A DNA stretch of 64,000 nt from Micropterix aruncella (Eukaryota > Arthropoda > Insecta > Lepidoptera > Micropterigidae): NCBI GenBank assembly GCA_944548615.1, contig OX155957.1, positions 8,097,597 to 8,161,596 of the forward strand, written 5' to 3'. Shown here piece by piece: positions 24,101-36,100 of this stretch. Numbering within the stretch: position 1 is the stretch's first letter; every line of letters starts with the position of its first letter. Below the pieces are notes generated by a model. The model was not told the DNA's origin, ran no database searches, and saw only the letters and a program-made list of their open reading frames with translations. The translations under genes and the position numbers were made by a program.

Positions 24101-27100
24101 GGATTCGACTTGGTCTGAATGGAAAATTTGACCGTCGGCTCCGGCGGCGTCTTCGGTCCGGCCGAGACCGGTTCGCCCGGCGGTGGCGATCCGATCTCCA
24201 TCAGCTCCTCGCGGATCCTCTCCTGTCGCCTTCGCAGATCCTCTTCCTTCTCGCAGTTGTCGCTGTCGCTGAGGACGATGACGGCCTTCGGCGACGGAGT
24301 GATCTCCTTGAACGGCGACCTCTCCAGGTCGATTATCGCGACGGGCTTTTTGTTCTCGGCGTCTTTGGCGCCCTTGGTCTTCCGCTTCTTCCGCTTGACC
24401 TTGTCGCCCTTGCGCTTCCGCTTCTTGCTCGTCGCCTCCGGGGAGGACGGGCGGCCCTCGCCGTCGCGCTGGTTCTTGTTAAAGCTGACGCTGACGAGGA
24501 TGTTGTTGCCCGACGTGAATACTTCCTTCGACGGGCCCGACTCGGGCTCCGACGCGACCGTCCTCTCGATCTCCTCGTTCCGCCGCTTGACGCGCCGCTT
24601 CCCCTTCTTTCGGCGGTCGCGGTCGGGCGCGGCGGCGCGGCGCTTCGGCGGCGGCGAGCGGCGTGCCTCGGGCGGCGTGCGGCCCGGCGACGGCGGCGGC
24701 GAGCGGCTCGGCGAGCGCGACTCGCCCAGCGCCGGGCCCCACTCGCGGAACGGCGGCGGCTGCATGCGCTCCGGCGGCGGCGGCGACGGCGAGAACGCCG
24801 GCGTGCGCGCGCGCGACTTGGCCTTCTTCCTCGACTTCTTCGTGCGGACGAGCGGCGAGCGCGAGCGCTTCCTCTTCCCCGCTTGGGCTTTCGGCTTAGC
24901 CTTGCGCTTGGCGGGCGCCGGCGACGCGGAAGGCGAGCGCGGCGGCGGGCGCTGGCGCGAACCGAGGCCGCGGCGTCTCGGTCGCGGCTCGGGACTCGCC
25001 CTACGGCGCGGGGGCGTCGCCGACCGGCGTGCGCGCCGGCGGCCGCCCGATACCGAGCGGCGGACGAGGCGCGGCGACGGCGAGCGGCGCGGCCGCGGCG
25101 GCGAGGCGGAACCGCGGCGGCGACGGAACGGGCCGCGGCCCCTCGGCGAGAGCGAGCGGCCGAAGCGTGGCGACGCCGACGCGTCCCTCGGCGAGAGGGC
25201 GCGGCCGCGACGCGGGCTCGGCGTGCGGCGGGGGCGCGGCGACACGGACCGGCGGAAGCGTGCGCCGCGCGGCGAGGGGCGGCGGCGCGGGCGCGGCGAC
25301 GCCGAACGCCGGCGCCGAGGCGACGGCGAGCGCGCGCCCGGCGAGAGCGAGCGGCGCGGACGCGGCGGCGTCGGCGAGCGGCGCGACGCGGCGCGCGGCG
25401 GCGTCGGCGAGCGCGCGCCGGAGAGGGAGCGTTCGCGCGAGGGCGAGCGGCCGCCCGACCCGGAGCGCGGGCTGCCGCTCCTCGGTCTGGAAGTGTCGCG
25501 TCCGAAGGCGTCCTTAAGCCGATGCCTCTTCTCGGACACGACCGTCCTGACGTCGTACCTCTCGAGGTCCTTCCGCTTCCGCCTCTTCTTGTCCCTCGCG
25601 TCGCCGTTCTCGTCGTCGTCGTCGGACGCGTCGACGCGTTTCTTCTCCTTCTCCTTTGCCTTCGCTTTCTTCGTCTCGTCGCGGTCGCGGTAGTTGCGAT
25701 CCTTGCTGTTCTTGCTTGGCTTCTTGAACGACACGTCGGCCGCTTTTTTCTTAGTCTTCGCGCCTTTTCTGTCGCGCTTCTTTTTCTTCACGTCTTCGGT
25801 CTTTTCCTTTTCGTCTTCGCGCGCGTCGACGGCTGTCAAATCTTTCTTCTTCGCCTTCTCGACGATTTCGCCCTCTTCGAAGTCGGCCGGCTGCAGTTCG
25901 CCCTCTCCGACGGAAAGCTCGAGGGCGTTGTCAGAGTCCGCCTTGTGGTTGTTCGTATCGGAGAAGGCATCGTTCCCTTCGTCCTCCGATATCATCTCCG
26001 TGTCTAAGCCTTCTATGCCTACGATTTCCTTTTCGCTCTCGACGGAGGTGTCCTTGGAGGATTTATTTTCGTCCAAGCAGGGAGTGTAGCTTCTTTCGTC
26101 GTCTCCGCTAGCGCTTCGCTCTCTAGCCTCGGGAGCTTTAGAGGAAGCCTCCATTTCCGGAATGGATTCGTCGTCGCTCGACGGAGGTTCTTTATCGTCT
26201 TCGAATGGTTTAATCGGCGGGGGAGTCGAGGTCCTCCGTGCGGCGGACGCCGCCGGCTCGTCTTCGTCGTTGTCGTCTATACTATCGGGATCGTATAATT
26301 CTACGATAGGTTTTTTAATGGCCGATAGACTGTTTAATTTAATTTTGATCGGAGTTCGTTGATTGGACGTGATGGGACATCTCTTCGATATGATAGCGTT
26401 TATTTTGGATTCGGCGTCATCTATTTCTTCGTTTACTGACTGTTGGGGGACCAATGATATTTCGTGCGTTTCTTCACGCTCAGATTCTGGCTTTAATTCG
26501 GTCTGGGTCCCTGGTTCTGGAGAATTTTCAGTTTCCTGGTAATTTTCTGTTGCAAGATCGGGTTTGGATTCAAGACAAGATTTGGATCCGGCATAGGCTT
26601 CAGGTTCGGGTTCACGATAGGTTTCGGGTTCAGGTGCAGGATATGTGTCAGATTCGGGATAGGTTTCTGGTTCGGGGTAGGTTTCCGATTCGGGATAGGT
26701 TTCGGGTTCGGGGTAGGCTTCGGGTTCGCGATAGGGTTCGGGTTCAGAATAGGTTTCGGGTTCGGGATATGTTTCAGGTTCGGGATAAGGTTCGGATTCG
26801 GTGTAGGGTTCGGATGTAGGTAAGCAATATGGACCGGATCCGGGTTCCGAATGAGGGTCGTCTTCTTGTTGAACCAGGTCTTCCTCATTCTCTTCGTCGT
26901 TTGCGTAATTGCCGTCGTAATTACCAGAGTGTTTTGGAACGAAACTATTATTAGCAATGTTGACGCTGGCTGCTGAATAAATGGAGAAATTAGGACAGTC
27001 GCCTGCCACACTATCGTCGTCATCGCTGTCACGAGCAGTACTTCCGGCCATCATTTCCCTGTGTTCTTTTATAACTTGTTGAACGGCTTCATCCAACACT

Positions 27101-30100
27101 TCAGGAGTGACTTTAATAGAATCGGGATCGGCCCGAAATGGTCTAGCATCGTCGTCGGAATCATCCACGGTCGGCTCGGTCGGATCATATTTTTCAGTAT
27201 CGATGATGAGGCCGGAGTCGCTTCTCTCGTCTTCGGAAAGAGACCGTTTCTCGTATCGTATAATAGGCGGTCGCAGAATATCTTCGGGCGACTGCGGAGC
27301 CTCCGGTTCGATATATGCATGCGACGATGACGGTACGTCAATGTCAGAGTACACATCTACAGAGTCGCCGCGATTCGGCGGAGAATTCGCGTTGTTCTGG
27401 CCGACGGTCATATCGAGGGGATCCGAATCTTCGAAACCGCCGAATGAATGTCGTTGCGGTGGATAGTTATCTCCGTCGTCGTAGGGCCGCCAGGCGGGAC
27501 CCGACATCGATCGATTCTGGTTAGGATTTTGGTTAGGAAATCGATCGCGCGGTCCGCTATTCCGTCCGCGATTGAAATTATGATTATTTCCTCTAGCGGA
27601 GAAACGATCCGGTACAAATTGGTCTCTCCGCCTGTCGAGATGAGAATTATAACCGGACGTTTGATTGTTTCCGCCTTGCCATGCGTTATTGCCTCCGGAG
27701 AATACGGAACTGCCTTCGTTGTAGTTATTGCCGTATGTATTATTCCCGCCGAAGCTGTTGCCGAAAGAGTTGTTTCCGTAGGAGCTTCCGCCTCTGTGGA
27801 AGTTGGAATTGTTGTTCTGCTGCTCCCTGTAATTGGAGCCGCCTCTGTTGTTGTTCCAGGCGCCGCCGCGACCAGATCCGGGATACGCCGGAACGTTTTT
27901 GCCCTCCTCTTTCGAATTGTTCACGTCGATTTTTTCCGTCGAACTATCTTTAACTTTTTTATCTTCCGGTTTGTTCATTTTGATCTTGCCATCTTTTGCG
28001 ATGGTTATTTTCGATGATTTCGAGTGCAATAATTCCTGACTCTCTATAATCGACGACAGTAGGTCCGGGGACGAGTACGTCTGCGGTACGGACGGTACGC
28101 TAATGAGTTTCCTCTGAGCCTGCGAAATGTCAATGTCGCGATATATCAATAAGATTAACGGTAGGATATCTCGTACGACTAGGGTGAAGTGTCGTACGAG
28201 AAAAAAGAGAGGGGGGCAATCGGGCTCGTACTCACCTGTCGATGCGCGCGAAGAGCGGCCGAAGCGGATTCGCGGGGAGCGACGGTGAGCAGCGCGCCGC
28301 CGCCGCCGCCCGCCTCGTCGGCCTCCTCGTCGGCCGAAAAGTAGTGCAGCTCGTCGCGCCGCCCGAATAGGCTGACGCCCGGCACGCCGGCGCGGAAGCG
28401 CTGCAGCGACAGGCTGCTCACGGCGCCCGTCGCGCCAAACGTCACGGTCAGCGTGTCGGCGTCGCCCGACAGGTGCGCGGCGAGGCGCGCACGCACGCTG
28501 GCCCGCACGTGCGAGCGCCGCGCCGCCGTGCGCGGCCGCCGGGACCGCTTAGTCTGGATACGAAAACGCCCGCGTCAGACAAGCCAGCGGAGAAATAAAC
28601 AGCTCGACGGCTACTACCGTCGTTTGAGTAAATGTGCCGCGAAGAGTTTACGAAATGAGAAATAATAATAATAATAATAAAACTCTTTATTCTTAAGAAA
28701 AGGCGAAAATAATCGGTACCGACCGCTTCTCCGTTTCTGGGCCCGATGACCTCAACGCCCTTCCTTACTCCGACGACTGAGAACGCATCGATCTAATTTC
28801 ATTTGATTTCGCATTAATATCTTGCAATATAAAAAATTAAATAACCACATGCATTCTGCACCCCTTTTGGGCCAAATTCTTTTTAAAATTTCTCGGTCTC
28901 CCGCCTCTCGTTCAAAAGATACATTTTATATACCCTCTTTTCACACGAACTATGCGAAAAATACCTTTTTCAGACGGTCCTGTTTACATTAAAATAAAGC
29001 TTCGAATGACCTCGACATATTTTCCTACACGTCGGTTATTTTAGAAAAAAATGAGCGATTTGTTGTTGCATTAGCTCCTAGTTTAATTTGTTATTAAATT
29101 GGTTTGTAGTCGCATTAACTAATTGTGAAATTTGTTATTGAGTATAACTTTTTTGTTTGGTTGCATTAGTTCTCGGTTTCATAAGTTATTAGTGTAATTT
29201 TGACTGTCAATTGATTTTTGCTATTATTTATAATGTTTTGTAGTAATTAACATTATTATAGGTCTATTTGTTTTATGGATGTTATCACACAACTGTACAT
29301 GACTGTTTTGACCTAAAAAAAAAAAAGAAACCTTTCTGCGGACTGTTTTCCGGATGCGGGGAAACTTGCGTCCGTCGGCGACGTCGTATTCGACGACGAC
29401 GGTGCGCGCGCGGCGCGCCTTCCTGCGGCGCGGCCGGCGGGCGGAGGAGCCGGGCGCGGCGGCGGCGCGGCGCGCGCGCGGCTGCCGCGGGGCCGACGGG
29501 CCGGGCGCGGCCTCGGCGAGCGGCGCCGCGCCGCCGGCCCGCTGCCGCGCGCGCCGCTCGCCGCGCCGCGCGCCCGCGGCCGCCTCGCGCCGCGCGGCCC
29601 GCCGCTCGCGCCGCGGCCCGTCCGGCGCGCCGCCGATCTCCTCGATGTCCCGCCACAGGTCGTCCAGCTCGCCGGCGTACACGTCCACGGCCTCGGCCAG
29701 CTCGGCGCCCAGGCAGTCGGGGCAAAACCAGCGCTCGTCGGGCACGGAGGCGAGCGGCGGCCGCAGGCAGTGCGTGTGGAAGCCCAGGTCGCACGCGTCG
29801 CACAGCAGCATCAGCTCTTCCCGATCCGCCGAGCCGCAGACCTGCAACGTTCCGCTCCGTTACGCCCCTTTCCGAATGGATGTGTAACATTCGTTGGACC
29901 ATTCGTTGAAATAAAAAAAATATTCGTTAATAAAATAAAAAAAATAAAATAAAAACATTCGTTGGACCTCAAATTACAAAATTTAAAATTTTGACAAAGT
30001 TGAATAGTGTAGAGCTAGCAGTATGGAAGTCGAATGTCGATGAAAATTATTTTTTTGCATCTTATCTTATCTTGACTTTATCCCACCAAATTTAGGTGCT

Positions 30101-33100
30101 GTGAGGGTTGACCAGGGAGTATGCTTCTATCGAGATAGATTACAAATGGAGCAGCGTTACCAAGGCAGATAGGACGAATCAATGATGAGTGACTACTGTT
30201 GGTTTCTACAAAACGAGGACCCTACTGTACACAAAAGGAAGAAGTAATTTATTCATTCAGAATCATCAGTTTTAAATTAATTCCACATCACAACTGTATT
30301 TTACCTTGTTTTGTTTTATTTAAAAAGCATAATAAAATTGAATAATAAAATTAAATCTAATAAATTACAGAATGATTTACATCTATAAACTTGGTCACTT
30401 TCAAAATTTGATATTATTTAGCAATCGTGAAGGGTGTATAACAAGCAAATGGACTGTGATGGGGAAAAATTGACTCGATTTTAAGATTCAGCACACAAAA
30501 TAGGTGCTGAATCTGAAATTCACTTATTTATGTTTCTGTCCTGATTTTTTTTCTGATCTGTAGATCAGTGTTATGACTTTGTTACCAAGGAAAAGCATCT
30601 TTCATGTTTAACTTTAAGTTATTCGGCATTTTTTCCCGTAACAAAAGCCAAATATTAAAAAAACTGTTCATAATTTTGACTCAGTTTTTTAAATAGAAAA
30701 ATGGCATAAACAAAAACTGACTAATATAAGAAACCTAAATTTCAAAAAGATTACGTGTTAAAAAGATTAAAAGATCTGTCCTATTTATGTGATTTATCCA
30801 ATAATACAAATAATAATAAACCTAAAATAGACTGCTGAGGAAAAAATCTGGAGCTCAGGAAATAGTTTTGTTTATGAAATAAATTACCTCATATCACTGA
30901 TGTATAAATATATAGACCTGGCATTGAATACAAATTGCAGACAAAAACCAGTGCCAGTGCTACAAAAAACCAGTAGTAATTATTCTTGTAATTTCTTAAA
31001 GCACTAGAAATCATTTTAAGGGAGTATTCTGGTCTAAAGGCCTAAATTCTAGGCGTTTTTCAGAGAAGGATAAAAAATTAAAACAGTTTTACAAAATGTT
31101 CATTGACGTTTCAAGGATACAAAAAAAAATCACCAACAAAAAAAACGAAAATTCAAAGAGTTAAAGGGTAGTAAAAAGGGGGCTAAAAAAATGTGCATCC
31201 TGGTTGACATGATTGCAACCCTTGTAGTGTAATGAAACAAAGAAAAATAAAAAGATCTTGATTAGTAAGGACGTCGCTATGGCCCTGACCTTGGAAAGAA
31301 AGATTTTCTATTTTTACGCAAAATGGCAACGATATGAAAAAGAAAATCTTTCGAATTTTGAAAAATCCCTTTGAGGTCTAAATATGCAAAGGAAAAAAAC
31401 AAATATTTCAAATTTCTAGACCAGAATACCCCCCTTAAGTTGAAAAATGGTGAGGAAAAATGAAGAGGCTGAATTGTGAATTGCGCAAATATGAACTGCT
31501 GACGGACGAGCAGCCTTCCACGAAGAAGCTGGCTTGTTTTTCGCGGCATATCTGCCGACAGCAAAATCTAATCTATATGAAGAGCTCAAATGCAAAATCA
31601 ACTGTAGGTACACCATGTTTTTCGAAATTGAGTAATTGATGCCATTTTGTAGTTGCCACTGATGCCTAACAGGAACTGCAACGAAAAAGCTTTAAGCCAA
31701 CTTTATTCTATTCAAAATCCAATTTCAAAAACCCGAAAACACCAAGTGTCACAATAGAAATATAAATTTAGCATTAAAAAAAATTGCGATGACTTCATAA
31801 AAATATTTCATTCCAATTAGAAAATAGTTTCAGAGCCTCTGGAAATTTCTGTCTAATAGTGTAAAAAGGCAAAAAGTGTAATGTTTGGTAATACGAGGGG
31901 TGTTTAAAAGAAGTGATAATGAGTTACAAACCTTTGAACCATATAAAAATAAATACTAATACATATGTTGTGTTCTAAAAAGATTATACATCTGTTATTG
32001 TTTTCCAAGAAAATTAATGTAAGATTCTTTTGTTTGCATCTTGTCGAAGCGTTTTGAAGAAAATGGAAAAAATAGAATTTTGCACGGTAATTAAATACCT
32101 TCGCTTGAAAAAAATATGTAATGAGCAAGTATTTCAAGACATGCGAGACATATTAGGGGTTGATGCTCCGTCGTTGCACATTGTTGTGCTGAGTTTAAGC
32201 GTGGAAGAACTTCAACCAATGATGACCCTCGCTTGAGTTGCCCCACGACAGCAATCACTGAAGAAATGGTTAAAAAAGAGGAAAAAATTACTTTGGTTAA
32301 TCGTCGTATAACGGTTTGTTTTACTGCTCAAGAAGTGAAGATTTTGGTATACCTATCATTTTGGTAATGCGTATAGTATTTCACATGATCGCTTGTACCT
32401 TAGAATGGTTACGCGCAGAAAAAACTAGACTGAAGATTTTGCAACACTTGGTTCATAAGTATGGATCAAACATCTCTTCACCATTACGGTCCTGATATAA
32501 ATCAATAGTCTCTGACCTGGAAACGACGATCATCTCCAACTCCTAAAAAATTCAAAGCCATTTCATATGTCGGTAAGATCATGGACTTTTTTTCTAGAAC
32601 CGTCAAGGTGTCATGATGATTAAATACCTTGGTCATGAAGCTATTTTCCTATAAAGGGGACTGTATAAACTGAACAAATAAAAAAAATGTAAAACGAAAT
32701 ACGTGACGAAGAAGCAAACTCGCTAAAATTGTTTTGTTTGACCAATGTAATGCCACACACAGCACACAAGTCCAGAGTTGCGATTGAAGAAGATGGCTTT
32801 AAAGTACTCTGAATATCTTCCATACTGACCCGACCTTGCCCCTAATGATTTCTATCTATTTCTAACATTAAAGGAACATCTAAGAGGTCGAAAATGATGA
32901 TGCGGTAGTAGAATTTTTAGGTGATCGGGATGTTTTTTAGGAAGGGTATTTTATGTTTAGAAAAAAATCTATCAAGTGTAGAAACCTAAAATGTGACTAT
33001 GTCAAAAAATAAATAATATTCATGAAAATTTTACTCACTTTTAGTTCAATAATCACTTTTATTGAAACCGCAGTGTATCCATAAATGTTTATGAAAACCA

Positions 33101-36100
33101 AATTTATCCAAATTAAAATTATAAACTTGAAATTTATAGCAAATTTTATTTATAGTGGCTGTAATAGACTTATTGTGACTATGACTATAATACTTATTTC
33201 TCTTCAAAACAAGGTTTTAATAAAACTAAAGTTGGAGTTGTAGGAAGAAAACTTATCAAGAAAACAGTTTTTTGTGTTGTTCTCAAAATCATTCTGGTAG
33301 GATATACAGTAGAGCTATGCTAATCCGAGGTAATGTGGACCGAAGGTACCTCGGATAATCGAAAACTTGGATATCATGGACTCTGTCGTAAATCAAGGGG
33401 GAAACATATGGTAAAGTCCGATACATCATTCTTCTGTTTACATGCACTCTTTTACGGTCCATTCTGCTCGTTTAAGGAATCAGTTCCCGCACTCAGTTAA
33501 AGAAACATTTATTTTTACACAGCCACTAATTAAATACCTCGCCTTGTCCTCTCTTTTATCCTGCCTGGGCAACCTTAGCATAAGTTATTGACATATAATT
33601 GAATAGGTTTATTTTAAATTTAACTTAACTACTTCTGTGTGTAGTTACAATTAGGAATTACTTTATCAAATGGTTGACTGTACGATATCGCTACAGCGAT
33701 AAGTCCGCCATTTGTGCATAATTGTCTTTTTTTATAAAACCAGTGTAATATTCATTAAATAATGTTTTTATAACACCATAAGGTTATTCTATTCTAAAGT
33801 GAATAAAAACTGTCAATGATCTAGGGGAATACATGTATTACATATTTAAATAAAGTCACTTAAAAATGCAATACAATGCATACATACATAAACTGTAAAA
33901 TACAGTACTGTATAGTAAAATTTGTCAATTAAATTGTAAACACTCCTCTGGTTTTGGTCAAGCCACGCCTCCTCGGGACTACCTCGGTTAACCCGGAGCT
34001 CGGTTAGTCGGGGCTCAGATAACAGCGGCTCTGCTGTAAGAGGTTTGTCCGGAAAATACGTATAAAAGTAGAACAATAAATTTATTTTAAAATTATTCAG
34101 ATATTTCAATATGGTAGTACGAAGCACCATTTTGCATTTTGGGAACAGGAAGAAGTCGCAAGGGGCTAAATCGGGTGAATAAGGTGGGTGTTCTGTCACG
34201 GTGATTGAGCTGTCGGTCAAAAACTCGCGCACGAGTGAGCAGGCGCGTTGACACTTGTTGACGGTTGGTTCCTTCAGAGAATTGTCTCCGTAAACTTGTT
34301 TCACTCACCGCCATTCTTGCCTAGCTTTGCAAGAAACTTGATGTTGATGCGCTGTTCCTCAATCATCGTCCATGCCGACGGCAGGTAAAAAAAGGGTTAC
34401 TTTCAACAAGCACACGTAAATTCCTACTTACTCGCAGAGCGCTCTGGCTTAATCTGAGCGTTGAGAAGATTGCATAGAAGGGGAACCACCGGGCTGCCCC
34501 CCCACAACGCCTTGACATGTCGCCCCGAGTTTTTTATACGTATTTTCTGGACAAACCTCGTAGTTGGTTTTGCATTTGAGCTCTTTATATATTTATACAT
34601 AAATGCCTAATACATAGCGCTATGCTACCGACCTACAATGGAGAATGTTACTGGGTCTGCAAATTCGCTTGAAACTTCGTCATATTAGAGCTTATATGTA
34701 TACAAATACATTAGTTTTTGTTTGATTCAAAAATAACAAGTAGTTTTTGTTTTGCACACATTTAAAACCCCGTAAATATTGAATCCGGCGCTCGGGCGGC
34801 CGGCTACTGTGTGACGTCATTTTCCAACACTCCGATCGCTCGCGCGCTCTCGTTATTAGAGCATAGTGTTGAACTATCACGTCACACGCAGCGAGCGCCG
34901 GCAGAAGAAACTAGTTAGTTAGTTAGTTAGTTATACTGGGCGTTCCTCCGCAAGTCGACATCCAGTGTGCCTATTTTGCGTGAGACATCCAGTGTGCCTA
35001 TTTTGCAGAAGAAACTAACTATTTAAAATTCTCTATCTAAAATTTTAAATATCTCGAAAACTAATAGACGTATGGAAATATTTTTTTTACACGATTTTTT
35101 TATATTTAGAAGACAATACGGAGAGCAAAAAATAAAAATTAGTGAACATTCTCCATTCCCAAAAGGGTATTTTGAATATAGTACCTCACAAAAAGTAGGA
35201 TCCTCCTCGACGAGATCGTCTTCAGAAGGCCGCCGTGCGCACACCGGTATTTGCTTAACCACCTTCCCTCCGACTTTGTGCCGCACCACTATCGAATCGA
35301 ACGTCAGCCGATCCACCGGACAGGTATTCACGTTTTTCGACCATTCCGTTATGCACTCCACGCAGAACACGTGCTGACAGGCCTCGGGACTCCCTATTTC
35401 TTGATTCGAAAACGAAAGCAGACAAATGGGGCATTTTTCCGATGACCCCTCGGAGCTGTCGGAAAGAACCGCTTCCGGGGGAGGAGCCGCCGTTGGCAGA
35501 GCGTTGTTTTCGGCCGGCACCTGTTTCGCTTCGCCATCCGAGTCATCTGTGGTCCAATCGGAGGACTCGTCAGTTAGAAGTAGGTGACGCTGGCGGTTCG
35601 ACCGGCGAGAGGTCGATGCGATCACCGAACTGCCCGCCGACGAGTCATCTGCATCACTCACCAAAACCTAAAATAAGCAATTGACATAATAATACGAAGA
35701 AGACACCATTGCTGCTGTGAAGATTAAATAAAAAATGAAACAGTTAAAAAACGACATCTACATTGCCATGTGACTTTTAACCTGGACGCCAACAATGCCT
35801 ATAGGCATTTTGCGTCGTTTGACAGATCAGGTGACAAACGTAGCCGTTTCGGCCGGCCCTCATATATATTATATAAATATATAATATACATGACTAACAA
35901 GATTAATTACTAGGTAACAAGAGGGAATCCATGAATAAACGATATTGTCAATATTTATTTACAAAATCGACCATAAAGTTGCGATGCAGTTTTATGCGCG
36001 ATGCGGAAGGCTGGCTTCCGACCGGTTAAAATAATAACTGGACATTAAAATTATATGGATGAGCGCATACAACCAACTAAAAATGGAGCTGTGTAAATAA

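Noticed and set aside
24119..25693. 524-codon open frame on the plus strand
   Set aside because: Exact antisense of the GC-rich Arg-Ser-Pro block of PHRF1. Stop codons are rare there because of composition. The sense frame has conserved neighbours and splice sites.
24883..26007. 374-codon Arg/Ala-rich plus-strand frame
   Set aside because: Another antisense frame of the same PHRF1 exon; low-complexity by composition only.
29268..29909. Plus-strand frames of about 200 codons opposite the PHD exon
   Set aside because: GC-driven shadows of PHRF1 exon 3, which carries the PHD finger in the minus-strand frame.
35251..35684. Plus-strand frames opposite PHRF1 exon 2
   Set aside because: Antisense of the RING-finger exon.
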